Below, in pieces: positions 43,526 to 52,028 of a stretch of 64,000 bases of DNA (position 1 is the first letter of the stretch; each line of letters opens with the position of its first letter). The position numbers and the translations under genes were made by a program. Source of the stretch: JBAXQQ01 sp037131695 (GTDB lineage Bacteria; Armatimonadota; Hebobacteria; CAIYQO01); assembly GCA_964638715.1 (NCBI GenBank), contig CAZWZF010000014.1, forward strand, positions 35,461 to 99,460. Reading direction: 5' to 3'. The notes beneath the pieces are model-generated. The model had not been told where the DNA came from. It was given only the letters and a program-made list of their open reading frames with translations, and searched no databases.

Positions 43526-45535
43526 ATGAGCCTTCAAGACATTCTGATAATCTGGCACGATGTCATATTTGTGATTACTATGTTCGCTTTGAGTATATTT
43601 ATTCTTAGCGGAACGCAGGATCTTGTCTATGACATCGGTGCTTATATATGGTCATTGTATAAATATCTAAAGTTTGCTAATCGTGAACGACTAACGATTC
43701 AAACTTTAAGATTGCGCGAACAGCAGCAAATTGCTGTAATGGTGCCGGCTTGGAAAGAGGCAGATGTAATCGGCAAAATGGTGGAAAATATCATCAAACG
43801 CGTCGAATATCGCAACTACACCATTTTCGTCGGCACTTATCCAAATGACCTTGAGACCCAGCGCGCCGTTGATGAAGTCGCGGCTATATATCCTCAAATT
43901 GTAAAAGTTGTAACTACTCGTCCGGGACCGACCAATAAAGCTGACAATCTTAACCAGGTTTACCAGGCAATTCGCAACTGTGAACGATCGCTTGACATGA
44001 CTTTTGATATTTTTGCCATGCATGACGCGGAAGACCTGGTACATCCATTTTCATTTTTATTATACAACTACCTTATCCCCCGTGCTGAAATAATTCAATT
44101 GCCTATTTTACCGCTGCCAGTGCCATTTTGGAAGTTTACTCATTGGGTATACGCAGACGAGTTCACCGAAAATCACCTGAAAGATGTAGTAGTACGTGAA
44201 AAAATAGGCGGTTTTGTACCTTTCGCCGGGGTGGGGACAGGTTTCAGTCGTCGGGCACTCTCTATCCTCCAGGAAGAAACTGGTGAAAAACTATTCAATG
44301 AAGGGTCGCTGACAGAAGATTATTCGATGTCGCTGAGCGTATACATGAATGGCATTAAAACTATCTTCGTTCGGCTTATTTTAGATGATGGTACCCCGTG
44401 GTATGTGCCATTGTGCAAACGTCCAGGATTCATCAGCAACTGGGCATATTTCCCCATGGATTTTGTACGGTCGGTACGGCAAAAAACCCGCTGGATAATT
44501 GGCATCTCATTGCAGGAATGGGAAAGTCTTGGATGGCAAGGCAACTGGCATATCCGTGAAAATCTTATGAAAGACCGCAAAGTATTCATATCATCTATTG
44601 CAAATATGTGCGGGTATATAAGTTTGATTTATTTCTACCTGGCAAAAAATTGGTTTCACAATTGGCAGCCTTTGATGGATAATCAGCCATGGTTGGCTAA
44701 TTTATTATTTATAGCAACAATTTTAATGTGTATACGGTTGGCACAACGATTTATATTGGTCACCATTGTATATGGCCCTGTTGCCGGGTTGTTATCTGCC
44801 CCACGTATGTTGTATGCCAACTATATTGCTATTCTTGCTGCTTATCGTGCATTGACTACTTTTTATCAGCAAAAACGCAGTAAGAAGACTGTAAGTTGGG
44901 ATAAGACCGACCATGCTGAAGGTGTAGGTGAAATGCCGCAGTCAAATATGCCTACCGGCAAGAAATTTGCTGCTCATGAACACGCCACACTTGATGTCTG
45001 TCTGGATAGATTACGTTCGCCTGATATGAGTACTGTAATCGCTGGTATGGAATTGCTGCCTCGCGAGATGGATGATAATGGAAAAGTGAAAATTATGGAA
45101 GAATTACATAAGCTGGCTAAAAACAGTGAATTTCATATCCGTGCAATAGTAGCCCGTGTTTGCGGTTTTTTACAATGGGAAGGTACCATAGAAATTATCT
45201 TTTCTTTGTTATACGACAATGAATGGATAGTTCGGTCAAACAGTGCGAGAGCATTGCTTAAGTTTACCGCTTTAAACACGAATCTAATTCGGGTTTTCAG
45301 TAAACCCGATAAATTTGCCTGGGATATAATGGTGCGCGAATTAGAACAGAATGACCATGCGCGCAGAGTTATTTTGGCTGACATTGATAATGAAGAAATG
45401 TCGCCGGTTCGGGATGCATTGGCGAAAAATTCCCGATTGTTTGCATTTGAGGTTGGACGCGAAATAACTGATGACAGTGGTGATAAGACTTGTGATATGC
45501 GTCAAACATTCAGGCCTAAGCATAGTACTACTTGA
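43526..45535 (+). CDS. NfrB-like processive GT2 membrane glycosyltransferase with C-terminal HEAT repeats
   Basis: 669 aa. An N-terminal helix (residues 13-30) is followed by a GT2 domain, V-M-V-P-A-W-K-E-A-D at 71-80. Acidic motifs are H-D-A-E-D (166-170) and S-L-T-E-D (261-265), and Q-K-T-R-W at 319-323 is the QxxRW mark of processive synthases. Several membrane helices at ~340-450 follow. The overall pattern fits NfrB, a GT2 enzyme of E. coli that makes the phage N4 receptor polysaccharide under c-di-GMP control. NfrB ends in an MshEN-type c-di-GMP-binding domain. This protein instead has ~170 residues of HEAT-like repeats (V-I-A-G-M-E-L-L; I-R-A-I-V-A-R-V-C-G-F-L; V-R-S-N-S-A-R-A-L-L) and no PilZ domain. 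It starts 10 nt after bcsB-like. Confidence 0.85.
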   Translation: MSLQDILIIWHDVIFVITMFALSIFILSGTQDLVYDIGAYIWSLYKYLKFANRERLTIQTLRLREQQQIAVMVPAWKEADVIGKMVENIIKRVEYRNYTIFVGTYPNDLETQRAVDEVAAIYPQIVKVVTTRPGPTNKADNLNQVYQAIRNCERSLDMTFDIFAMHDAEDLVHPFSFLLYNYLIPRAEIIQLPILPLPVPFWKFTHWVYADEFTENHLKDVVVREKIGGFVPFAGVGTGFSRRALSILQEETGEKLFNEGSLTEDYSMSLSVYMNGIKTIFVRLILDDGTPWYVPLCKRPGFISNWAYFPMDFVRSVRQKTRWIIGISLQEWESLGWQGNWHIRENLMKDRKVFISSIANMCGYISLIYFYLAKNWFHNWQPLMDNQPWLANLLFIATILMCIRLAQRFILVTIVYGPVAGLLSAPRMLYANYIAILAAYRALTTFYQQKRSKKTVSWDKTDHAEGVGEMPQSNMPTGKKFAAHEHATLDVCLDRLRSPDMSTVIAGMELLPREMDDNGKVKIMEELHKLAKNSEFHIRAIVARVCGFLQWEGTIEIIFSLLYDNEWIVRSNSARALLKFTALNTNLIRVFSKPDKFAWDIMVRELEQNDHARRVILADIDNEEMSPVRDALAKNSRLFAFEVGREITDDSGDKTCDMRQTFRPKHSTT

Positions 45536-45543
45536 GGTGAAAA

Positions 45544-46695
45544 ATGCCCGTTAAACTCCCGATATATATGGACCATCACGCTTCCACTCCGATTGACCCG
45601 GCAGTGTTGAAAGCGATGATGCCGTATCTTACTGAGAATTATGGCAACCCGGGTGCGTATCATATCTTTGGGCAAAAAGCAGCACTGGCGATAGAAACTG
45701 CTCGCGAGAAAACCGCGGCATTAATTAATGCAGACCCTGGTGAAATAGTATTCACCAGCGGTGGTACCGAGTCTGACAATCTGGCTATTAAAGGCATTAT
45801 CGAAACTCTGGAAAGACGTGGCAAACATATTATCACCAGTTCGATAGAACATCACGCGGTTTTTAATGTCTGTAGGGAAATGGAAGAACATGGCCTGAAA
45901 GTATCATATCTGCCAGTGGATAAATTCGGCAATATTAATCTTCAGCATCTGAAAGAAGCTATTCGCAAAGATACTATATTAATTTCACTGATGACAGCGA
46001 ATAATGAAATCGGCACACAATACCCGATAGATGATATTGGTGATATTGCCCATGAAAATAATATATTCTTTCATACTGATGCTGTGCAGTCTGCTAATTA
46101 TATCCCCATTGACGTACGGAAATCGCCGGTTGATCTGCTCAGTCTTTCCGCGCATAAGTTATATGGTCCCAAGGGCGTCGGCGCATTATATATAAACCGC
46201 GATTTGCCATTTAAATTGAAGGCGCAGATGGATGGCGGTGGTCAGGAACGTAATCGCCGAAGTGGAACCCATAATGTGCCGGGAATAGTAGGCATGGGCG
46301 AAGCGTGCGGAATTGCTCTTGAGAAAATGCCAAAAACTTGCGAAGTTGCCATTTTGCGTGATGAAATGTGGGAGCTATTCCAAAAAGCAATAAGTGGTGT
46401 GGAAATGCATGGGAACCAATATTTTCGTTTGCCAAATAACCTGAATATATTCATTCCCGGGGTAAATACCACCGACCTGGTACGTATGTGCGGCAGCAAA
46501 ATAGCCTTGTCTACCGGTTCTACCTGTAATGCATTTCAGCGCGAACCATCTCATGTAATAGCCGCCCTGGGTTTTTCCATGAACCGTTCATTCAGCACAC
46601 TCCGCATAGGACTGGGTAGAAGCACAACCCGCGATGAAATATACTTCGCAGTAGATTATATAGCAAAGCAAGTCTCCATGTTGCGGGGAGAATAA
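45544..46695 (+). CDS. Cysteine desulfurase, NifS/IscS type
   Basis: 383 aa PLP enzyme that moves sulfur from cysteine to Fe-S assembly or thiolation partners. N-terminus Y-M-D-H-H-A-S-T-P, F-T-S-G-G-T-E-S-D-N near 75, the PLP lysine K205 in S-A-H-K-L-Y-G-P-K-G, and the catalytic cysteine C328 in T-G-S-T-C-N-A-F-Q-R-E-P-S-H. The usual S-A-C is S-T-C here. GAGGTG lies before the ATG, 8 nt after the glycosyltransferase stop, so it may be read through from that operon. No iscU or thiI neighbour is visible; the Fe-S and radical SAM genes at 57-60 kb are possible users. Confidence 0.92.
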   Translation: MPVKLPIYMDHHASTPIDPAVLKAMMPYLTENYGNPGAYHIFGQKAALAIETAREKTAALINADPGEIVFTSGGTESDNLAIKGIIETLERRGKHIITSSIEHHAVFNVCREMEEHGLKVSYLPVDKFGNINLQHLKEAIRKDTILISLMTANNEIGTQYPIDDIGDIAHENNIFFHTDAVQSANYIPIDVRKSPVDLLSLSAHKLYGPKGVGALYINRDLPFKLKAQMDGGGQERNRRSGTHNVPGIVGMGEACGIALEKMPKTCEVAILRDEMWELFQKAISGVEMHGNQYFRLPNNLNIFIPGVNTTDLVRMCGSKIALSTGSTCNAFQREPSHVIAALGFSMNRSFSTLRIGLGRSTTRDEIYFAVDYIAKQVSMLRGE

Positions 46696-46735
46696 TAGAT
46701 AATATATTGTGGATAATAGATAATAGAAGGTTTTT

Positions 46736-47692
46736 ATGCGCATTCTACATCTGCCATGCAATGTAGCATCACAAATATCTGATACAGTTCGTGGAATGCG
46801 TAATTTGGACGTTAAAGCTCGCGGTTTATGCACTTTGGATATTATCACTTCAAAAGATGATGTCGAAATTCTCCCGGAAATTGATAAATCAAATTTAATC
46901 AGGCATTTTTTTTCGTATCAGAAATATAAAGAATGCATTTTAGATGCGATAGATTGGGCAGATGTTGTTCACTGGTATTGTAAACGGGCATTACCCGGGG
47001 CAATTGATGTAAAATACGCACATAAAAAACACAAAAAAATGGTTATTGAGTTTGCTGTTTTGATATTCGAATTCCTGGGATAGAATCAGCGGACAACCCG
47101 TATTATGCCGAAATACAAAAACAGGACTTATGGGAATACAGAAATGAATCTTTCTGTCGTTCAAAAAGGCATCAAAAATTATTTGCCCGTTATGGCGCGG
47201 CAGTGCTATTGCCATACCGGGCGTTGGATCCGTATATATTACCCAATATTTTTCCGGTTATACATAAGACAAGGCACAGAATATCTATAGAAAGATTCAA
47301 TCCGATTTTTCCTTCAATTGATAACCATAAACCATTGATTATTCATAGCCCCAGCAAAATAAATGCAAAGGGAACCTCGCGGTTATATCTGCAATAGAAC
47401 AATTACAAAAAAATATAGTTTTGATTTTCAATTAATTCATAATATGCCATATCAACAAGCAAATGAATTACTGCAGAAATGTGATATATTTCTTGACCAG
47501 TTCGTATTGGGTGCACATGGCGTAGCCGCAATAGAAGCAATAGCTTATGGAAAACCGGTATTATGCTACATAAAACCATCACAAATCAATCTTTACCCGC
47601 CAGATTTGCCGATAGTGAACGCCAACGTAGAAAAATATCATGACGCCACCATCCTTTCACGCGAGTTGTTAACCTTATACGAATCACTATGA
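46736..47692 (+). pseudogene. Glycosyltransferase gene broken by three or more frameshifts
   Basis: Three frames carry consecutive pieces of one protein. (1) From ATG 46736: R-I-L-H-L-P-C-N-V-A-S-Q-I, an N-terminal GT4-like domain, to about 47050. (2) About 47050-47375 in another frame: F-D-I-R-I-P-G-I-E-S-A-D-N-P ... L-L-P-Y-R-A-L-D-P-Y-I-L-P ... L-I-I-H-S-P-S-K. (3) A short piece, A-V-I-S-A-I-E-Q-L-Q, then a shift at the seven-A run near 47408-47414. (4) Y-S-F-D-F-Q-L-I-H-N-M-P ... G-A-H-G-V-A-A-I-E-A-I-A-Y-G-K-P-V to the stop at 47692. The last piece is the conserved GT4 C-terminal motif. Each break is a one-base change at a short homopolymer. It follows the cysteine desulfurase by 40 nt. 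Confidence 0.8.
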
Positions 47693-47715
47693 TGAGTCGT
47701 ATATGGAAAAGTCAT

Positions 47716-47881
47716 GACTCCAGCGGAGTCAAATGTATATAGAAAATTCTGAAAGATCTAAAATCGACCCCAGCGCGGGTCGGATATAATTACTGATAAG
47801 ATGCCTGTTTATATGCGACCCGCTCTGGGGTCGGGTTTAACTTGATGGATTTATCTATAATTATGTGACCCTGCTGGGGTC
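47716..47881. repeat. Four short palindromes in a regular ~51-nt array
   Basis: Palindromes gactc-cagcg-gagtc (47716-47730), cgacccc-agcg-cgggtcg (47765-47782), cgaccc-gctctg-gggtcg (47816-47833) and gaccc-tgctg-gggtc (47867-47881) have centres about 51, 51 and 50 nt apart. The ~34-nt linkers are AT-rich and share a loose tata/tctata pattern. They lie in the 419-nt convergent gap; 47882-48111 shows nothing else recognisable. Confidence 0.7.
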
Positions 47882-48111
47882 GATATGAGAACAAAGAAAT
47901 TGGCTTGCATCTGATATTTATATTAAAATAATTTGATAACTGAATACAGAACACTTGTCCAATTTATTGGGGTTAGAATGAAAATCTATAATTAAGAAAC
48001 AATAGATTTTGTGAGAACCACAATAAGTGTTATGATGTTTTTAGTTCACGGTTACTTAGATATAATTATTTTATTGGCTTTCGTTGTGTAGTACCTTAAA
48101 AAAATTCAATC

Positions 48112-48462
48112 CTACAATTCTTCCAACCGCACAGTGATTATCTTTTCGAGCAGTTCTCTTGTTAGCGGTTTATTGCCGGAGAAATGAATTGTTGTTCCGG
48201 CTATTTTGTATCCTGCCAGTTTATCTTTCAGCTTTTCTGGTATGCTGTGCCGCATGGTTACCAGGCTTAGATGGGTTTTGAACTCCGCGTATACCAGGAA
48301 TGGCTTGCCTTTGTATTTGAAAGTTGGCATTTGGTAATAGATTACTTCCTCGGCATCGGGGAGAATATCAAAGATGTTTTCTCGCAGTTCCTGCATAACA
48401 GCCTGTGATTTTTCTGCGACTTTTGCAATGTATTCATCTACTGCCGGGTTGCGTTTATTCAT
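48112..48462 (-). CDS. DUF1801 (YdhG-type) small protein
   Basis: 116 aa from the chosen start. P-A-V-D-E-Y-I near the N-terminus, A-E-E-V-I-Y-Y-Q-M-P-T-F-K-Y-K-G-K-P-F near 45 and a late G-T-T-I-H-F are the DUF1801/YdhG pattern. Biochemical role unknown. The frame extends to 48480, but the ATG at 48462 overlaps the stop of the preceding gene (ATGAATAA), which suggests translational coupling and is the more usual start (M-N-K-R-N-P-A-V-D-E-Y). Confidence 0.8.
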   Translation of the reverse strand: MNKRNPAVDEYIAKVAEKSQAVMQELRENIFDILPDAEEVIYYQMPTFKYKGKPFLVYAEFKTHLSLVTMRHSIPEKLKDKLAGYKIAGTTIHFSGNKPLTRELLEKIITVRLEEL

Positions 48463-48832
48463 TATAAATTTTCTTATCATGGACGCAAATGATGCCGTTA
48501 TCAGTCACCCATTTGTTGCGTTCATTTTCAATAAAATTGTCTATGCCGTTATCGCGGATGTTTTCCAGATTTTCAATTTCGCTCATGCCGTATTTAGTCT
48601 GATATCTTTTATCCAGGTGTTTTAATCTGTCGCAGGGAAATTGCCCGCAATCAAAACAGTATCTGCCTTTTAGTTCCGAACAATTTTTAATTTTGCATGA
48701 TACGCGGGTTTTTGGTCCGGTTGCACCAATATTCCGGCATCCAACGCACCGGTTCTTCGTTCGCAGATATGCCTTGCAAATGCCGCAGTTCATCCCGCAG
48801 GAAGCAATCAGATTTTCGTTAATCTTTTCCAT
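48455..48832 (-). CDS. DUF3795 cysteine-rich small protein
   Basis: 125 aa. Metal-binding pattern C-G-M-N-C-G-I-C-K-A-Y, N-R-C-V-G-C-R, V-S-C-K-I-K-N-C and Y-C-F-D-C-G-Q-F-P-C-D-R-L, typical of DUF3795 proteins, which probably bind zinc or Fe-S. Function unknown. There is no Shine-Dalgarno, and TATAAT lies 6 nt before the ATG. It overlaps the DUF1801 gene, so the two form a small operon. Confidence 0.85.
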   Translation of the reverse strand: MEKINENLIASCGMNCGICKAYLRTKNRCVGCRNIGATGPKTRVSCKIKNCSELKGRYCFDCGQFPCDRLKHLDKRYQTKYGMSEIENLENIRDNGIDNFIENERNKWVTDNGIICVHDKKIYNE

Positions 48833-48838
48833 GCAGGT

Positions 48839-48868
48839 ATTATATCACTGCCATCCCCAATAAATCAA
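48839..48868 (-). promoter_or_regulatory. Promoter for a leaderless DUF3795-DUF1801 transcript
   Basis: On the minus strand TTGATT (48868-48863), an 18-nt spacer and TATAAT (48844-48839), then six bases to the ATG at 48832. Confidence 0.6.
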
Positions 48869-48980
48869 AACCCTGTGATAATATATCTATAAATAATTTA
48901 CCCAAAGATATTTTTAACCACGAAATACACGAAAATAATTCAGGACTTTCATGCTTAAAGATAAATCTGCTATTATAGAT

Positions 48981-49751
48981 TTATTTACCATCAGTATCAA
49001 GAGATTTTTTATAGATTTCATAAGCGGATGCGTGGCGCAGATACATGTAATAGGCATGGACAAGGCTGTAAGTCAGTCCTGCCGCGCCATCCAGAAAACC
49101 GCCTTTAAGGATGTAATATTTTATAAAATCCAGCAAACTGTCACCGATTGCTATGCCTATTGAACGTGTCGGGCCTTTTTTAGCTAAATCTTTCGCGGAC
49201 AATTGGGCATAAGACGTCCATTTTTCCACACAATGCGCCAGACTGCGGTAACTGTTATGAATTAAATCGCCATTTAAATGGCCTAAACGTGCTTTTGGAT
49301 CAAGTGGAACCCAGGCTTCATGTACTGCTTTGTCGGGAAAATGCCCGGCGTCGGTGCGGAATAACCGCAAGTGGCTGTCTGGGTAAAAAGCACGCAGTTT
49401 GCGACCCCAGAAAAGATTGCAGGTATTTATTTCATAACCGACATAAGAAGTTTTGTTAGCCAGCAAATGTAAAATTTTATCACGTAATGGTGTCGAAACC
49501 TGTTCATCGGCATCAATACGCAATACCCAATCCTGCTTTACATATTCTAAACCGAATCTTAGTTGAGCCGCAAAACCTAACCAGTGGTGTATCACTACTT
49601 CTGCACCGAATGATTTACATATTTGTACTGTCTCATCTGTTGTAGCCGCGTCAACCACTACTACAACCTGATCTACCCATTTTAAACTTTCCAGACAGGG
49701 AATAATACGATCTGCCTCATTTTTTGCCAGTAATAAAGCACAAATGCCCAT
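48981..49751 (-). CDS. GT2 glycosyltransferase, LPS-core (WaaE/KdtX) type
   Basis: 256 aa GT-A fold enzyme. N-terminus L-L-A-K-N-E-A-D-R-I-I-P-C-L-E-S-L, nucleotide-binding acidic motif V-V-V-D-A-A-T-T-D-E-T and D-x-D equivalent L-R-I-D-A-D-E-Q-V near residue 80. Later Y-P-D-S-H-L-R-L-F-R and K-A-V-H-E are typical of the WaaE-like group, which adds a glucose-type sugar to the LPS inner core. The C-terminal hydrophobic stretch is near 205-230. Together with the neighbouring GT9 gene it suggests lipopolysaccharide or related surface glycan assembly. It has its own promoter immediately after the GT9 stop. Confidence 0.85.
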   Translation of the reverse strand: MGICALLLAKNEADRIIPCLESLKWVDQVVVVVDAATTDETVQICKSFGAEVVIHHWLGFAAQLRFGLEYVKQDWVLRIDADEQVSTPLRDKILHLLANKTSYVGYEINTCNLFWGRKLRAFYPDSHLRLFRTDAGHFPDKAVHEAWVPLDPKARLGHLNGDLIHNSYRSLAHCVEKWTSYAQLSAKDLAKKGPTRSIGIAIGDSLLDFIKYYILKGGFLDGAAGLTYSLVHAYYMYLRHASAYEIYKKSLDTDGK

Positions 49752-49824
49752 TTTAATTTTGCTTCCTTATCTGCACAGCATATATAGAGATATAATAATA
49801 TCGTTAGCATTGTGCTTCAAATAA

Positions 49825-49853
49825 ATTATACCTGTCAATAATAAAGATGTAAA
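49825..49853 (-). promoter_or_regulatory. Promoter of the GT2 (WaaE-like) gene
   Basis: On the minus strand TTTACA (49853-49848), a 17-nt spacer and TATAAT (49830-49825), giving a ~65-70-nt leader that ends with AAGGAAG before the ATG. Confidence 0.6.
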
Positions 49854-49859
49854 CGGTTT

Positions 49860-50858
49860 TCAGCTTAGCATTTTTACCGCATCGATGACCTGATTGATTT
49901 TAATAGATGTCATACATTTTGCGTGACATTTTTTAAGTATACATTGGCCAATATCTGAACAAGAATTACTGGTTACCACTTTGTTTTTTACACCATAAGG
50001 TGAATATAATATCGGGTTAGTCGGTCCAAAAATTGCGACACATGGAATTTTTTGTGATGCTGCTATGTGCATCGGACCAGAGTCGCCACTTATAAAAACC
50101 TGACATTTGCTATAAAGTGCTGCCGACTCGATTATAGATAATTTTCCAGTAAAATTTGGTAGATTCAAATCGCCATTTATTTCAGCAGCCATTTTTACAT
50201 CAGTTGGCCCACCAAATATAATTGGGTTATAATCTAAATTGACTAATTCTCTACATACATTCTGCCAGATAGAAGGTGGCAATCGCTTTGTTTCCCATGA
50301 AGCACCTGGATTAATTCCAATTACTTTTTTATTATTCAGGTTGTATTCATCCCATAATTTATCGGCTAAATCTATCGCACTGCACGGTAGGAATAATTCC
50401 ATCAGATTTTTTTCGTATCGTTGTATTCCCAACATCTTGATATTTTCCATCAGTAAATCAATTACATGAATTTTGTTTTTACCCTGTCTGGAAAATTTAA
50501 TATCTAATTGAGAAGAAAATAAGCGCGACATTCTTCCTGCAATATATTTTGGTCTGGCAAGTGCAGCGAGTAATGATAGTTTTTCGCTTCGATGAAAGTT
50601 AATTATTAAATTATATTGATTGTCTTTCAGTTTTTTGATTAACTTGAAATAATCACGGCAACTATTTGTTTCAGCGACAATTTTATTATCAATTAGCGGG
50701 TGATTTTCAATTAATCCGATATTATTGCGTTCCATCAGCCAATCAATTTTTACATCAGGCCATGATTCTTTAATATTTCGTATCATCGGGGTAAGAAACA
50801 TGATTTCACCGACATACCTAAGCTGCATTATTAATATACGTTCAGGACGCTCTATCAT
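49860..50858 (-). CDS. GT9 heptosyltransferase-family glycosyltransferase
   Basis: 332 aa, GT-B fold. N-terminal I-L-I-M-Q-L-R-Y-V-G-E-I-M-F-L-T-P (WaaF/WaaC-type R-x-G-E/D), mid-protein I-N-P-G-A-S-W-E-T-K-R-L-P and C-terminal F-I-S-G-D-S-G-P-M-H-I-A-A-S ... F-G-P-T-N-P. These are the donor-binding marks of the ADP-heptose:LPS heptosyltransferase family, although the sugar may differ. The ATG has AGGTAGG upstream. AT-rich compared with the housekeeping genes. Confidence 0.88.
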   Translation of the reverse strand: MIERPERILIMQLRYVGEIMFLTPMIRNIKESWPDVKIDWLMERNNIGLIENHPLIDNKIVAETNSCRDYFKLIKKLKDNQYNLIINFHRSEKLSLLAALARPKYIAGRMSRLFSSQLDIKFSRQGKNKIHVIDLLMENIKMLGIQRYEKNLMELFLPCSAIDLADKLWDEYNLNNKKVIGINPGASWETKRLPPSIWQNVCRELVNLDYNPIIFGGPTDVKMAAEINGDLNLPNFTGKLSIIESAALYSKCQVFISGDSGPMHIAASQKIPCVAIFGPTNPILYSPYGVKNKVVTSNSCSDIGQCILKKCHAKCMTSIKINQVIDAVKMLS

Positions 50859-51015
50859 ATCCTACCTTTAATCATTTCCAATTAAGCAGAACTTTCGCTT
50901 GTTAATTGGAAAAATCGGCAACCTGATTGGGATTGTCTTTACAAAATTTTCAAAAAGCAAAAGTCATGATAAAATAAAATTCAATGGATTGAATCTATAG
51001 TTAAGAAAGTTATAT

Positions 51016-51771
51016 CTACTTTTTCTTAACATACATTTGAAATGCTTTGTTTGTACCCATGATAGATTTTAAACATATTTCCAGAAACTGGTATCCCCAG
51101 ATAAATATGCATTTCGCAAGGGTTAAACCTGTGGTGGCACATAACATTGGGGTGGGAATAATTTCAACATTTGTCCGTAAAATTAACTGCCGCAACGCCT
51201 TTGGTGAAAAGGAGTATAAATGTTCTGCCGGCCAAAAGTTTTTGTAGCGCAAGCCGCGTTTATGCACGCGCCGACAGGTGGCATTAGGAGTTTCAAGTAC
51301 CAGCAATCCACCAGGACGAAGCACCCGCAGCCATTCACGTAATGTTTTTTCAGCGTCTTCCACATGTTCTATCACATGCCAAGCGGTAACACAATCAAAG
51401 CTGTTATCAGGATAGGGGAGATTAAAACCATCAAAAACATGGCAATCCAAACCGCGGTCAGTACAAAACTTTATCACTTCGTCATCCAGGTCTACCCCGC
51501 TGGCGTCCCATCCGATATTTTTGGCAACCTCTACAACGTAGCCTACGGAACATCCGATATCCAATATTCTGCACTTGTCATTCTTTAGCAATTTACGAAT
51601 AATTTGCAATCGAGCGAAAGAAACTTTCAGCTTTTCATCGCGCCGGCGTGCATAATGTTCATGGTAATCTTTCTCGTAACTTGACGCCGTGATGGGGATG
51701 CCTTTCTGGTAAAAATCACAATTTGGACAATATTGCAGGATTAACACACCGGGGACTTCAAATTTTTGCAA
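51016..51771 (-). CDS. Class I SAM methyltransferase; N-terminal zinc-ribbon probably cut by a frameshift
   Basis: 251 aa from a TTG at 51771. SAM motif I I-L-D-I-G-C-S-V-G-Y near residue 65, S-G-V-D-L-D, W-H-V-I-E-H-V and L-R-P-G-G-L-L fit the BioC/UbiE-like group often found among surface-glycan genes. Upstream in the same frame, without any normal start codon, comes A-I-K-C-E-A-C-K-K-D, which with C-P-N-C-D at the N-terminus forms a C-x2-C ... C-x2-C ribbon. ATG 51859 reads M-N-K-N-stop, but removing one base of the five-T run at 51849-51853 (plus strand) joins it to this frame. So the true gene is probably 51016-51859 with a one-base frameshift or sequence error. Substrate unknown. Confidence 0.75.
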   Translation of the reverse strand: MQKFEVPGVLILQYCPNCDFYQKGIPITASSYEKDYHEHYARRRDEKLKVSFARLQIIRKLLKNDKCRILDIGCSVGYVVEVAKNIGWDASGVDLDDEVIKFCTDRGLDCHVFDGFNLPYPDNSFDCVTAWHVIEHVEDAEKTLREWLRVLRPGGLLVLETPNATCRRVHKRGLRYKNFWPAEHLYSFSPKALRQLILRTNVEIIPTPMLCATTGLTLAKCIFIWGYQFLEICLKSIMGTNKAFQMYVKKK

Positions 51772-51956
51772 AGTATCTTTTTTACATGCTTCACATTTAA
51801 TAGCCGGGATAATATCTGTTTTAATTGATGTAATAACACTTCCCCTAATTTTTGTTCATAAAGTATACTCTTGCATTCGGGTTACGTCTATTTATGTATG
51901 CTAATGCAAAAATTATGGTGTTCAGGAAAATGATTATTAATAACCATATAAGATTA

Positions 51957-51965
51957 TGGTAAAAT
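51957..51965 (+). promoter_or_regulatory. Extended -10 element upstream of the first plus-strand GT4 gene
   Basis: TGGTAAAAT with TTAATA 17 nt upstream (51937-51942). The leader to ATG 52029 is about 57 nt with AAAAAGGA before the start. Confidence 0.5.
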
Positions 51966-52028
51966 AATATTATATAACGATAATGATGGGAACCATTGGA
52001 GTTAAATATTCACAAAAAGGATATATTC

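Noticed and set aside
43526..45535. BcsA cellulose synthase
   Set aside because: No PilZ domain; the GT2 motifs and overall layout are closer to NfrB, so cellulose as product cannot be assumed.
47716..47881. CRISPR array (regular repeats with ~34-nt spacers)
   Set aside because: The repeated part is only 15-18 nt, palindromic and different in every copy, there are four copies, and no cas gene is near. CRISPR repeats are longer and nearly identical.
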